37,891 nt of DNA, from assembly GCF_003286125.1 (NCBI RefSeq), contig NZ_QMED01000040.1, forward strand, positions 1 to 37,891. Reading direction: 5' to 3'. Origin of the DNA: Algibacillus agarilyticus (GTDB lineage: Bacteria; Pseudomonadota; Gammaproteobacteria; Enterobacterales; Alteromonadaceae). Within the stretch, counting starts at the first letter, position 1, and each line of letters begins with the position of its first letter. The position numbers and the translations under genes are program-made. Positions 21,969 to 30,503 of the stretch are shown here, one piece after another. The notes under the pieces were generated by a model. That model had not been told where the DNA came from, did no database searches, and saw only the letters and a list, made by a program, of their open reading frames with translations.

Positions 21969-24701
21969 TCACGATTTTTCATACACCAGCGATAAAATAA
22001 TTTGTTTCAATGCTTCAATTTCAATCGGCTTGGCCGCATGGGCATTCATGCCGATTTCAATGTAATGTTTGATGTCGGCTTCTAATACGTTAGCGGTTAA
22101 CGCCACAATAGGGATATTGGCTTTAGTTGACGTTGGCAGCGCTCTAATTTTTTTAGTGGCTGCGATGCCATCCATAACGGGCATATGAATATCCATTAAA
22201 ATGAGCTGAAAATCTTGATTCATCAGTGCGTTAACGCACTCTTCACCGTTGTTAACTAAGGTGAGGGTAGCTCCTTTTTTTGTTAGTAATTCAGAGATCA
22301 CAATTTGGTTAATTTCGTTGTCTTCTGCGATCAGTATACGAACATCAGATAAATCTAGCTTTTGATGAGTGTTATCTATTTTTTTATCTGTCGAAATAGC
22401 ACGGTGCAAAGTCTGAAAAAGCAGATCACTTAATACGGGCTTTTGCAGGATGGCTGCAACATTTAAATCAATGCTGTGTCTTTTAACAATATCGAGGTTA
22501 TAGGCGGTTAAAACAATTATTTCAGGGGCGTCATCGGGCTTTAATTCTCTTAATTTTAGAATGAAGTCGGCACCGTCCATTACTGGCATCGTCCAATCTA
22601 AAATGATCGCGCTAAAGGTTTGATGCTGTTTAATTAAATTAAGGGCAGTATGAGCAGAATCGGCACAGACAACATTTAAATTAAATTGCTGTAATTGCTC
22701 ATCAAGTGCTTGGGTCGCAAATGGATTATCGTCAATCACGAGTACATCAAAGCTTTTATCAAATGCTAATGTTTTAATCCCATGAGTGATAACTTGATTA
22801 TTTAATTCTAGTTGCAAGGTGGCGGTAAATGTAGTGCCCACACCTATTTCGCTTTGCACTTCAATGTCGCCCTGCATTAATTTACATAAGCGTTTACTGA
22901 TCGTTAAACCTAACCCCGTACCGCCAAACTTACGCGTAGTTGATGTGTCAGCTTGAGTAAATTCATCAAACAAACGGTTGATGTTTTGCGTTGCAATACC
23001 AATGCCTGTATCACTTACCGTAAACTTTAGACCATAAGAAAAATCATTATTTGAGCGTGTTTTATTTTCTGTGGCCGAAATATTAACGGTTACTTCACCT
23101 TCTTGTGTAAATTTAAGCGCGTTGGAGCATAAGTTGATAAGTATTTGATTAATGCGCACGATGTCGCCAATCAAATCTGCATGCACGCTATTATCCATTA
23201 TGATCTTAAATTTAATCCCTTTTTGTTCTGCTAATGTTTCAAAGGTGGCGTTAAGATAATCGACTACCGTATTTAATGAAAAAGGGTGATTTTCAAGTTC
23301 AATATTGCCTGATTCTATTTTTGAAAAATCAAGAATATCGTTTATGACCACTAATAGCTGTTGAGCTGAATAATTGATTTTATCTACATATTGGCTTTGT
23401 TTATGGCTTAATGTGGTTTGCTTTAATAAGTTTGTTATGCCTACAACGCCATTCATCGGTGTTCTGATTTCGTGGCTCATATTAGCTAAAAAGTCAGCTT
23501 TAGCCTTAGCCGATGATTCAGCTTGCTCTTTAGCCATATTTAAATCTAAGGTGCGTTTTTGTACTTTATCTTCAAGCGAATTTCGCTCTATGGCGAGTTG
23601 ATTAAGTAAATGTAAGCGTTTGTTATTGAGCTGAGTAACAAACGCTAAAAATAAACTTAGGGTTATAATAATGCCTAATGAGCTTAAGATAACGAGTTTG
23701 TTTTGCTCATAATAACTCGGTTGGTAATAAGCAATTATTGCATCGGCCGGTAAATCACGATTAGGGATGTTAAACCGGGTTAATTGACGCCAGTCATAGT
23801 AAAAATGACTGAGTTTATTTTGATCTAATTTTTTGTAATGTTTGTGATTGATGTAATCAATTACGGCTTCGGCTGTTTGTTGACCTATTTGCGTCCCAGA
23901 TAATAAATACCCGCCCACAACGCCAGACCCAAATAAAGAATGCCAAAATGTAAAGAGCGGTGGGCTCTGTTTGCTCGTTAATATTTCTACCACTTGGTAT
24001 GGGCTGAGCGCATCTCCATTCTGTTGTCTAAATATAGGGGTATATAAAACAAGCGAGGTTAAGGGTTCTGCTTTTAGTTTCTCGTGCAGCTCAGATAGTG
24101 GTAGATCAACCCATTGCTCTAGTTGAATGTGTTGACTATGTTGTTGTAAGGCCGTGATAAGTGGTTTAAAACTGTCTAATGATATGGTGTGATCTGTATC
24201 GGCGATGGTGATCACTTTTTTCGGTTTGAGTAATTCAATAGCGCTGTTGACCGCTTTAGCGTAATTAACTTGGCTATTGATAATGTGATTATTTTGCTGA
24301 TTTTTTAGTAAGAAGTCAGGGCCGGGTTCAACAAATATTCTAGGCGTTGCCTTAAAAAAGTCAGGCATGGTTTGCAATAAGTGTGCGGCGCTTGAATCTT
24401 GCGTGATAATAATATCGATCTGATTTTGCGCATATTTTTCTTTTAAAAAATGCTTAAATAACGCGGTTTGATGTGTTTCGTCAAAGCGTCCTACATCTAA
24501 ATATTCTCGATATAAATGGTATGTTTGTGCCTGTTTATCGAGCTCGTTACGCAAACCTAGCTCAACACTTTTAAGCCAAGGCATATCCTGGTTTAAAGAG
24601 CTGATTAACAATATTTTTTTCGGTTGTTTTAAAGCTTCTGCATTGACCGCTGAAACGCAGCTAACGCAGAATATTAATAATAACCATAGCCGTTTATACA
24701 T
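21969..24701 (-). CDS. Hybrid sensor histidine kinase with periplasmic binding domain
   Basis: Order of domains: signal peptide; a periplasmic ABC-substrate-binding-like sensor (about residues 25-325, KKILLISSLNQDMPW); a membrane segment near LVILSSLGIIITLSLFLAF; HisKA with FLANMSHEIRTPMNG; HATPase with DTGIGI and GGTGLGLTISKRL; then two receiver domains, VLVIDDNPFATQAL with ILDWTMPVMDG and RILIAEDNEINQIV with LMDIHMPVMDG. The kinase senses an outside ligand and passes phosphate through its own receivers. No separate DNA-binding regulator is adjacent. The gene ends about 70 nt before the chosen receptor start, which suggests that sensor and importer deal with the same ligand (inference). Confidence 0.93.
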   Translation of the reverse strand: MYKRLWLLLIFCVSCVSAVNAEALKQPKKILLISSLNQDMPWLKSVELGLRNELDKQAQTYHLYREYLDVGRFDETHQTALFKHFLKEKYAQNQIDIIITQDSSAAHLLQTMPDFFKATPRIFVEPGPDFLLKNQQNNHIINSQVNYAKAVNSAIELLKPKKVITIADTDHTISLDSFKPLITALQQHSQHIQLEQWVDLPLSELHEKLKAEPLTSLVLYTPIFRQQNGDALSPYQVVEILTSKQSPPLFTFWHSLFGSGVVGGYLLSGTQIGQQTAEAVIDYINHKHYKKLDQNKLSHFYYDWRQLTRFNIPNRDLPADAIIAYYQPSYYEQNKLVILSSLGIIITLSLFLAFVTQLNNKRLHLLNQLAIERNSLEDKVQKRTLDLNMAKEQAESSAKAKADFLANMSHEIRTPMNGVVGITNLLKQTTLSHKQSQYVDKINYSAQQLLVVINDILDFSKIESGNIELENHPFSLNTVVDYLNATFETLAEQKGIKFKIIMDNSVHADLIGDIVRINQILINLCSNALKFTQEGEVTVNISATENKTRSNNDFSYGLKFTVSDTGIGIATQNINRLFDEFTQADTSTTRKFGGTGLGLTISKRLCKLMQGDIEVQSEIGVGTTFTATLQLELNNQVITHGIKTLAFDKSFDVLVIDDNPFATQALDEQLQQFNLNVVCADSAHTALNLIKQHQTFSAIILDWTMPVMDGADFILKLRELKPDDAPEIIVLTAYNLDIVKRHSIDLNVAAILQKPVLSDLLFQTLHRAISTDKKIDNTHQKLDLSDVRILIAEDNEINQIVISELLTKKGATLTLVNNGEECVNALMNQDFQLILMDIHMPVMDGIAATKKIRALPTSTKANIPIVALTANVLEADIKHYIEIGMNAHAAKPIEIEALKQIILSLVYEKS

Positions 24702-24939
24702 AGGCTCAAATATAAGTTTAAGATTATATAAACGTAGCTGTAGAACGCTTAAAAATCTAGGTAAAGCGTAACGATACCCAAGTCTGACGAATCCTCATGC
24801 TTTTTAATGTAAAGACCTTAATGCACAAACGGTTCATCAAACTTTTTAGATGGGCTTGAGTTTGTCATACTAACGTTTTATTGATGCTTGTTCTTCTCGG
24901 CTATTCATTCAATTCAAAACACGCTAATCGTTGATTAAC

Positions 24940-26217
24940 TTATACCGTCACGGCATCTAATGCTTGGCTGACATCCGCAATAATATCGTCAATATGTTCA
25001 ATGCCGACTGAAATTCTAACGAGTTCTTGGCTAACGCCTGCACTTTTTAACTGTGCTGGCGTTAACTGGCGGTGCGTTGTAGAGGCCGGATGACAAGCTA
25101 ACGACTTAGCATCGCCAATATTCACTAACCTTAATATCATTTGCAGTGCATCAATAAATTGCGCGCCGGCTTCTGCGCCTCCCTCAATACCAAAACTTAA
25201 AATACCGGAGGCTTTTCCGCCCGTTATTTTCTGGCAAATAGGGTAATAAGGACTATCAGGCAAGGCAGCGTAATTAACCCAGTTTACTTTGTTATGTTGT
25301 AATAAAAACGCGGCCAGCTTTTGTGCATTGTAACAATGACGTTCAATTCTAAGCCCGAGCGTTTCTAACCCTTGTAATATTTGAAACGCATTCATTGGGG
25401 TAATAGCCGCGCCGGTAATTCGAAGCGAAACCACCCGACAACGCGTAATATAAGCCAGTTCGCCTAAGGCTTCTGCAAAGTTTAAGTTATGATATGCGGG
25501 CTCTTGATCGTTTAATACTCTGAACCGTTTTTTGTCAGCGGCCCAATCAAATCGACCTGAATCAACAATCATACCGCCGACAGATGTGCCGTGGCCGCCA
25601 ATATATTTTGTTAAAGAATGCACCACAATATCAGCGCCTAACTCAATTGGTTTGCATAAATAAGGCGTCGCGACCGTGTTATCGACAATAAGGGGGATGC
25701 CATGTTGGTGCGCAATCTCTGCTAACTTAGCAATATCGACAACATTACCCGCAGGGTTACCGATAGATTCACAAAAAATAGCTTTCGTTTTAGCGTTAAT
25801 TGCCGCTTCAAATCCTGCATAATCGTCAGCGCTCACCATTTTTACATCAACGCCCATACGGGGTAAAACCTGCGTAAATAACGTGTAGCTACCGCCATAT
25901 AATTGGCTGGTGCTGACAATATTATCGCCTGATTCAGTTAACGATTGAATAGAGTAGGTGATGGCGGCCATGCCAGACGCTAAGGCTAGCCCTGCGACTC
26001 CGCCTTCCATTTCGGCCACTCGTTTTTCCAACACTTCTGCTGTTGGGTTCATAATGCGGGTATAAATATTACCCTTTACTTTCATGTTATTTAAATCGGC
26101 ACCATGCTGTGTATTATCAAACGTATAAGATGTGGTTTGATAAATAGGCACCGCAGCGGCCTTTGTGCTTTCTTCGGCTTCGTATCCGTGATGCAACGCG
26201 ATCGATTCTAAATCCAT
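24940..26217 (-). CDS. metY: O-acetylhomoserine sulfhydrylase-type enzyme, copy 2
   Basis: A 425-aa PLP enzyme of the Cys/Met metabolism family. Lys204 in HSLTKYIGGHG forms the Schiff base, Asp179 in LIVDNT binds the pyridine nitrogen, and YTRIMNPT holds the phosphate contact. The product turns O-acetylhomoserine and sulfide (or methanethiol) into homocysteine (or methionine). It lies 12 nt downstream of a close paralogue, with strong sequence agreement over the full length. The C-terminal AKSLACHPASTTH is typical of this family. The pair looks like a tandem duplication in one operon. Confidence 0.9.
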   Translation of the reverse strand: MDLESIALHHGYEAEESTKAAAVPIYQTTSYTFDNTQHGADLNNMKVKGNIYTRIMNPTAEVLEKRVAEMEGGVAGLALASGMAAITYSIQSLTESGDNIVSTSQLYGGSYTLFTQVLPRMGVDVKMVSADDYAGFEAAINAKTKAIFCESIGNPAGNVVDIAKLAEIAHQHGIPLIVDNTVATPYLCKPIELGADIVVHSLTKYIGGHGTSVGGMIVDSGRFDWAADKKRFRVLNDQEPAYHNLNFAEALGELAYITRCRVVSLRITGAAITPMNAFQILQGLETLGLRIERHCYNAQKLAAFLLQHNKVNWVNYAALPDSPYYPICQKITGGKASGILSFGIEGGAEAGAQFIDALQMILRLVNIGDAKSLACHPASTTHRQLTPAQLKSAGVSQELVRISVGIEHIDDIIADVSQALDAVTV

Positions 26218-26229
26218 ACTTTTTTACTC

Positions 26230-27513
26230 TTATTCACTTAAGGTCACGGCAGCTAAAGCTTGGCTTACATCGGCAATAATATCATCAATGCTTTCAATCC
26301 CAACTGAGATACGCACTAAATCGGTACTGACTCCAGCGCTTTTTAATTCATCTTTATCAAGTTGTCTATGGGTTGTTGAGGCCGGATGACAAGCTAATGA
26401 TTTAGCATCGCCAATATTCACTAACCTTAAAATCATTTGCAGCGCATCAATAAATTGCGATCCTGCCTCTGCGCCGCCTTTAATGCCAAAACTTAAAATA
26501 CCAGACGCTTTACCGCCCGATATTTTTTGACATGTCGCATTGAAAGGGCTGTCGGCAAGCGCCGCATAATTAACCCAATTCACTTTATCGTGGTTAGCTA
26601 AATAGTGTGCTAGTTTTTCAGCGTTTTCGCAGTGACGTTCCATGCGTAAGCCAAGTGTTTCTAAGCCTTGTAAAATTTGAAATGAATTGGTTGGTGAAAT
26701 GGCCGCGCCGGTGTTTCTAAGCGGAACCACTCGACAACGACCAATATAAGCCGCCGCCCCTAATGCCTCGGTATAAACCACCCCGTGATACGAAGGATCA
26801 GGTTCGTTTAGCATTTTAAATCTTTCTTTATTAGCAACCCAATCAAATTTGCCCGAATCAATGATAATACCGCCAACAGCCGTGCCGTGGCCGCCAATAT
26901 ATTTAGTTAAAGAATGCACCACAATATCGGCACCCAATTCAATGGGGCGGCATAAAAATGGCGTGGCAACGGTGTTATCAACAATCAGCGGAACGCCATG
27001 TTTGTGTGCTATTGCAGCCAGTTTTTCAATATCAACGACATTACCGGCTGGGTTACCGATAGATTCACAAAATACCGCTCGGGTGTTTTCATCTATAGCC
27101 GCATCAAAAGCGTCCATATCATCAGCCGACACCATACGCACATCAACACCTTGGCGGGGTAACGTGTGCGCAAATAAATTATATGTACCGCCATACAATT
27201 GAGCGCTGCTAACAATATTGGTTCCGACTTCGGTAATGCATTGAATAGCATAAGTAATAGCAGCCATACCCGACGCCAAGGCTAAACCGGCTATGCCCCC
27301 TTCCATTGCGGCCACTCTTTGCTCAAGCACGTCGGTTGTTGGATTCATAATGCGAGTATAAATATTGCCTGGCACTTTTAAATCAAACAAATCAGCGCCA
27401 TGCTGGGTATTATCAAACGTGTACGATGTGGTTAAATAAATCGGAACGGCGGCGGCTTTAGTTGTCGGTTCAGATTCATAACCATGATGTAGCGCTAGAG
27501 ATTCTAATTTCAT
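26230..27513 (-). CDS. metY: O-acetylhomoserine sulfhydrylase-type enzyme, copy 1
   Basis: A 427-aa PLP enzyme, the first of the tandem pair. Lys204 in HSLTKYIGGHG, Asp179 in LIVDNT and the YTRIMNPT motif are all present, so both copies should be active. The copies differ in surface and substrate-side loops, for example ALGAAAYIGRCRVVPLR here against ALGELAYITRCRVVSLR in the second copy, and could have split functions, such as sulfide versus methanethiol use. It is transcribed first. I saw no clear riboswitch upstream. Confidence 0.9.
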   Translation of the reverse strand: MKLESLALHHGYESEPTTKAAAVPIYLTTSYTFDNTQHGADLFDLKVPGNIYTRIMNPTTDVLEQRVAAMEGGIAGLALASGMAAITYAIQCITEVGTNIVSSAQLYGGTYNLFAHTLPRQGVDVRMVSADDMDAFDAAIDENTRAVFCESIGNPAGNVVDIEKLAAIAHKHGVPLIVDNTVATPFLCRPIELGADIVVHSLTKYIGGHGTAVGGIIIDSGKFDWVANKERFKMLNEPDPSYHGVVYTEALGAAAYIGRCRVVPLRNTGAAISPTNSFQILQGLETLGLRMERHCENAEKLAHYLANHDKVNWVNYAALADSPFNATCQKISGGKASGILSFGIKGGAEAGSQFIDALQMILRLVNIGDAKSLACHPASTTHRQLDKDELKSAGVSTDLVRISVGIESIDDIIADVSQALAAVTLSE

Positions 27514-27742
27514 AATATTCCTTTGTGCTGCTTTATATTAGTTCGTTGTTATACCCAAGTTACTGCAAAATGCGCGTTCAAACAATTTGTAAATTCAAAA
27601 GTAGGGGCGTGATTTGATCGTTAGACATTTAGCGCGCTAAAAAACATAACAACAGCGTAATCAGCTCAACCGTTAACATTGCAGCTATATCGTGATATGT
27701 TTTGCTTAACTTCGAGCTTTTTATAATATGGAACCTTAACAA

Positions 27743-28171
27743 ATGAAAAATATTTTATTTTCAGTTTTATTAACCCTTTCGTTTTTACCTTCGGCATTTG
27801 CTGTTCACCCTGATTGCGGTAAAACAGAATTAACTGATGTGATGAAAGAGATGAAAGATGCGCTAAAAGGCTATAAAAAGGCATTAAAGCAAAATGACGA
27901 ATCAGCCATGAAAACGCATTCTCAGTCGTTGTATGATTTATCATTAAAGTCTAAAGATTATATTCCCCTTCGCATTACTGACAAAAAAGCATTAAGCGCA
28001 GAAGAAAAAACTAAATATGCTCATTATCAAAAGGGCATGGAAAAAATGGCTGAATCCGTTAAAGCATTAATAAATGCAACCGACAATGACGCTCGTAAAA
28101 AAGCGTTAGCGGTGATCGGTAAAGGTAATAAAAAAGGTCACAAAGCGTTTAAAATGAAATGTAAAAAATAA
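27743..28171 (+). CDS. Cytochrome b562 family protein
   Basis: The signal peptide MKNILFSVLLTLSFLPSAFA leads to a periplasmic four-helix protein of about 122 residues, rich in Lys. Met in VMKEMKDALKGYKK and His in KKGHKAFKMKC near the C-terminus fit the Met/His haem ligands of cytochrome b562. Two Cys (in HPDCGK and the terminal KCKK) could form a disulfide. The following cytochrome b561 gene starts 18 nt later, so a periplasmic electron carrier is paired with its membrane partner. Confidence 0.85.
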   Translation: MKNILFSVLLTLSFLPSAFAVHPDCGKTELTDVMKEMKDALKGYKKALKQNDESAMKTHSQSLYDLSLKSKDYIPLRITDKKALSAEEKTKYAHYQKGMEKMAESVKALINATDNDARKKALAVIGKGNKKGHKAFKMKCKK

Positions 28172-28189
28172 GTATTAATTGGATAACGA

Positions 28190-28846
28190 TTGATGTCTCA
28201 ATTGAAAACAAAAGTGTGGGATAGCTACACGCGAATTTATCATTTAAGCCAGCTAGTTTTGCTGGCTTTACTTTGGTATAGCGCTGAAGAAGGTGATTTT
28301 GAAAACCACTTTTTATACGGTTTTATCCTGCTGGGTTTAGTGTTTAGTCGCATCGTTTGGGGGGTTATTGGCAGTCAGAACTCTCGCTTTGTTGAGTTTA
28401 TTAAAATGCCATGGCAGTTGCCGTCACTTTACCGAAAAAAGCAACTTTTTGTTAAAGAAAGCGGTCATGCGCCAATGGCTGGCTATATGGTACTTGCACT
28501 CTTACTCTCGTTAATTGTGCAATTAACCAGTGGTCTTTTTACCACAGATGATGTCTTGGCCGAAGGGCCTTTAATGTACTCGGTGAGTGAAGAGTTAGCC
28601 TATTGGTTTGATGAGATACATTCCCTCAACTTCGATATTTTATTAATCCTGATTGGCTTGCACATATTCGCTGCTGTTGTGCATCTAGCGCTCAAGCATA
28701 AAGTTATTTTTTCGATATTTACGGGCACAAGTGTGGTCTCTAGTGATGTTAAGCGTTATTGGCGCGCATCCTATATCGGCATTTTGATTTGGTTGATTTC
28801 GTCGGGATTAGCTTATTATTTTCTGTTTGATCAAGCGAGCTTCTAA
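28190..28846 (+). CDS. Cytochrome b561 family membrane protein
   Basis: A 218-aa protein with about four membrane helices: LSQLVLLALLWYS, FILLGLVFSRIVWGVIG, APMAGYMVLALLLSLIVQL and LNFDILLILIGLHIFAAVVH. His residues in YHLSQL, HSLNFD, GLHIFAAVVH and ALKHK can hold two b haems. The SRIVWGVIGSQNSRF segment is a family signature. It exchanges electrons between the quinone pool and periplasmic b562. It is co-transcribed with the preceding gene. Confidence 0.88.
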   Translation: MMSQLKTKVWDSYTRIYHLSQLVLLALLWYSAEEGDFENHFLYGFILLGLVFSRIVWGVIGSQNSRFVEFIKMPWQLPSLYRKKQLFVKESGHAPMAGYMVLALLLSLIVQLTSGLFTTDDVLAEGPLMYSVSEELAYWFDEIHSLNFDILLILIGLHIFAAVVHLALKHKVIFSIFTGTSVVSSDVKRYWRASYIGILIWLISSGLAYYFLFDQASF

Positions 28847-28878
28847 GTTAACTCGCTTAGGCATACATAGGCAAGTTG

Positions 28879-28903
28879 GTTGGGCTGAATAATGAAGCCC
28901 AAC
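28879..28903 (+). terminator. Hairpin after the cytochrome b561 gene
   Basis: GTTGGGCT (28879-28886) and AGCCCAAC (28896-28903) form an 8-bp stem with a 9-nt loop, followed by ATTCTCT. The T run is weak, so termination is likely but not certain. Confidence 0.45.
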
Positions 28904-28933
28904 ATTCTCTACGGTAAGCCGCCATTATGAACG

Positions 28934-29347
28934 CTAATACAAGATAAGGCCTTGCTCTGTGCACCATTCTCGTAATGCTTCTTCATTGCGCATGGTTTCA
29001 AATTTAAACCATTCTTCTAGTTTATTTTTGCTCTCTAATAAAGATTTAAACCTTGTATAAGCCCCTTTACTCTTAAAGATTGAACGCACTTTTTCATATT
29101 CTGTTGGTAGGTGCTCTAGAGTAAAATCGAAGACGAGATTATTGCCTAGGTCCAATTCATTTTTATAAGGAATAGCCAAATACTTGTCATCATTAATATC
29201 GTCTGGTAGTTCCTCTTCATTGTCACCAAACTCCGAATAAAAGTATGTTTTGCCTGACTCTTTACAAATATACCCTTCTTGTTCAAACGGAGAACCAAAA
29301 TTAACTAGCTCAAATAAATCTAAAATATCGTTAAATTTAATTTTCAT
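28934..29347 (-). CDS. UPF0158 family protein
   Basis: A 137-aa acidic protein. The C-terminal half carries the UPF0158 pattern: LGNNLVFDFTLEHLPTEYEK, VRSIFKSKGAYTRFKSLLES, and LEEWFKFETMRNEEALREWC. The function is unknown. It is convergent with the cytochrome genes and stands at the left edge of the second array; it might be ordinary chromosome or the first cassette. A weak GAGA ribosome-binding site precedes the ATG. Confidence 0.82.
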   Translation of the reverse strand: MKIKFNDILDLFELVNFGSPFEQEGYICKESGKTYFYSEFGDNEEELPDDINDDKYLAIPYKNELDLGNNLVFDFTLEHLPTEYEKVRSIFKSKGAYTRFKSLLESKNKLEEWFKFETMRNEEALREWCTEQGLILY

Positions 29348-29407
29348 GCGAATCTCTGATTAAGTTCATCAAGCGACAAAAACTAACATGCGATGCATGT
29401 TGATTCT

Positions 29408-29463
29408 TGCTTAGTATTTGTTGTTTAGTATTTATTGCTTAGTATTAGTCGCTTGGTATTTTT
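29408..29463. repeat. 14-bp tandem repeat, four units
   Basis: TTGCTTAGTATTTG is repeated four times in a row with 1-4 changes per unit (29408-29421, 29422-29435, 29436-29449, 29450-29463). Just before it is a small palindrome, AACATGC-GAT-GCATGTT (29385-29401). No gene is present between 29348 and 29735. Confidence 0.8.
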
Positions 29464-29552
29464 AAATGACGACTAAACCCTCGTTCTAAAATAAAAAATC
29501 GAATCTGAACACATTTTAATTACCCAACAACTTATATAGATTTTTACGTAGG

Positions 29553-29640
29553 TCGGTGTGTGGCAGTCGTTATTGACACTGACAACTAAAGATTTAAAAG
29601 CAAATTAAATCATAAGCTTATTGATGCCTGTCCTTTTCGG
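29553..29640. repeat. Palindromic repeat copy D
   Basis: Left arm GGTGTGTGGCAGTCGT and right arm ATGCCTGTCC lie at the ends of an element whose centre is almost the same as that of copy F (TTGACACTGACAACTAAAG and onward). About 50 bp later a GTTATG junction (29690-29695) opens the higBA cassette. Confidence 0.75.
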
Positions 29641-29700
29641 TTTTATACTTTATGCGATCACACACAACGTGGCTCATGAAGGCTAAACGTTATGTTTTTA

Positions 29701-29729
29701 TCGACTAGTGATGCGCATCACGCTATACT
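29701..29729 (+). promoter_or_regulatory. higBA promoter with operator in the spacer
   Basis: A -35 box TCGACT (29701-29706) and a -10 box TATACT (29724-29729) are spaced by 17 bp. The spacer is filled by the perfect 14-bp palindrome GTGATGCGCATCAC (29708-29721), the likely HigA operator. Transcription would start near 29736, at the higB ATG itself, so the mRNA may be leaderless. Confidence 0.65.
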
Positions 29730-29735
29730 TATGTC

Positions 29736-30014
29736 ATGATTAAATCTTTTAAACATAAAGGCCTTAAAAAATATTTCCAAACAGGAAGTGTTGCTGGAAT
29801 TCAGGCCAAGCATGAACGCAAACTGCGTATGCAACTTACGGCAATAGATACCGCACAAGAAATTGAAGATATCAATTTACCCGGTTTTAAATTGCACCCT
29901 CTTAAAGGGGATCGTGACGGGATTTGGTCTATTACGGTAAATGGTAACTGGCGCATTACTTTTGAGTTTATCGATGGTAATGCATATATTCTCAATTATG
30001 AGGACTATCACTAA
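29736..30014 (+). CDS. higB: HigB-type toxin (RelE superfamily)
   Basis: A 92-aa RelE/HigB toxin: MIKSFKHKGLKKYFQTGS, KLRMQLTAIDTAQEIEDINL, PGFKLHPLKGDRDGIWSITV and NWRITFEFIDGNAYILNYEDYH. HigB toxins cut mRNA in the translating ribosome. The gene precedes its antitoxin, the usual order for hig modules; its stop codon overlaps the higA start. There is no Shine-Dalgarno sequence, which fits leaderless translation. It lies in a cassette, and toxin-antitoxin pairs are common stabilisers of integron arrays. Confidence 0.95.
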   Translation: MIKSFKHKGLKKYFQTGSVAGIQAKHERKLRMQLTAIDTAQEIEDINLPGFKLHPLKGDRDGIWSITVNGNWRITFEFIDGNAYILNYEDYH

Positions 30015-30307
30015 TGACTATGCATAACCCTCCGCATCCAGGCGAGTTCATCTACGACGTATATCTAGAACCAGCAGGTTTTAGCTGTCGTTATTTAGCT
30101 AAACAATTAGATGTTGCATCATCTACTTTAAACAGAGTTCTTAAAGGGCAAAGTGCTATCTCACCAGAAATGGCTCTTCGCTTGTCAAAAACAATAGGTA
30201 GAACTCCCGAAAGTTGGTTAGCGATGCAAAATAACTATGATCTGTGGCACGCTAAACAACAAATTAATCTTTCAAATGTGCATTCTGTAAATTTTGCAGT
30301 AGCATAA
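30014..30307 (+). CDS. higA: HigA-type antitoxin (XRE-family HTH)
   Basis: A 97-aa antitoxin with the family start PPHPGEFIYDVYLEPAGFS and an XRE helix-turn-helix: RYLAKQLDVASSTLNRVLKG. The C-terminal LSKTIGRTPESWLAMQNNYD is also typical. It binds HigB and represses the shared promoter, most likely at GTGATGCGCATCAC. The ATG shares bases with the higB stop, so translation is coupled. Palindrome E begins 5 nt after the stop. Confidence 0.95.
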   Translation: MTMHNPPHPGEFIYDVYLEPAGFSCRYLAKQLDVASSTLNRVLKGQSAISPEMALRLSKTIGRTPESWLAMQNNYDLWHAKQQINLSNVHSVNFAVA

Positions 30308-30311
30308 GAAA

Positions 30312-30340
30312 AATCGTGTGGGGCAGTCGTCATTGACACT
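30312..30340. repeat. Half copy (E) of the palindromic repeat
   Basis: AATCGTGTGGGGCAGTCGTC continues as in copy F up to GACACTG, then switches directly to the repeat R3. The right arm is missing. It begins just after the higA stop codon. Confidence 0.75.
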
Positions 30341-30344
30341 GTTT

Positions 30345-30483
30345 CTATCTTTGATAAATTTTTTATCTGCAAATAAACAATATAAATAGCAATGCGTTAG
30401 CTTATTGGTTAAAAATACGGAAGGTATGAAAATACGCACGGGTTTGGTAGAAAAACACGCAAGTAGCACACTATTTAAGCGTT
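30345..30483 (+). repeat. Long repeat copy R3 (partial)
   Basis: From TATCTTTGATAAATTTTTTA to the GTTTAT junction at 30481 this matches the last 140 bp of R1 (31698-32033) and R2 (32707-33040), with more changes than between R1 and R2. It ends in AAGCGTTTA, an attC R'-like core, immediately before the next gene. Confidence 0.7.
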
Positions 30484-30503
30484 TATATATTACAGAGGAT
30501 TCA

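Noticed and set aside
27600-27640. Possible MetJ box upstream of the metY pair
   Set aside because: Only one weak half-match (TTAGACATT) is seen; MetJ sites need at least two adjacent 8-bp boxes.
27666-27944. 92-aa ORF opposite the cytochrome b562 gene
   Set aside because: Shadow of the b562 gene and its upstream region; no coding pattern.
29408-29463. CRISPR-like tandem repeat
   Set aside because: Units are only 14 bp and directly adjacent with no spacers, and no cas gene is present.
30405-30503. N-terminal extension of the small membrane protein from TTG 30405 or ATG 30426
   Set aside because: These bases belong to the repeat R3 and lie before the cassette junction GTTTAT; GTG 30504 has a good ribosome-binding site.
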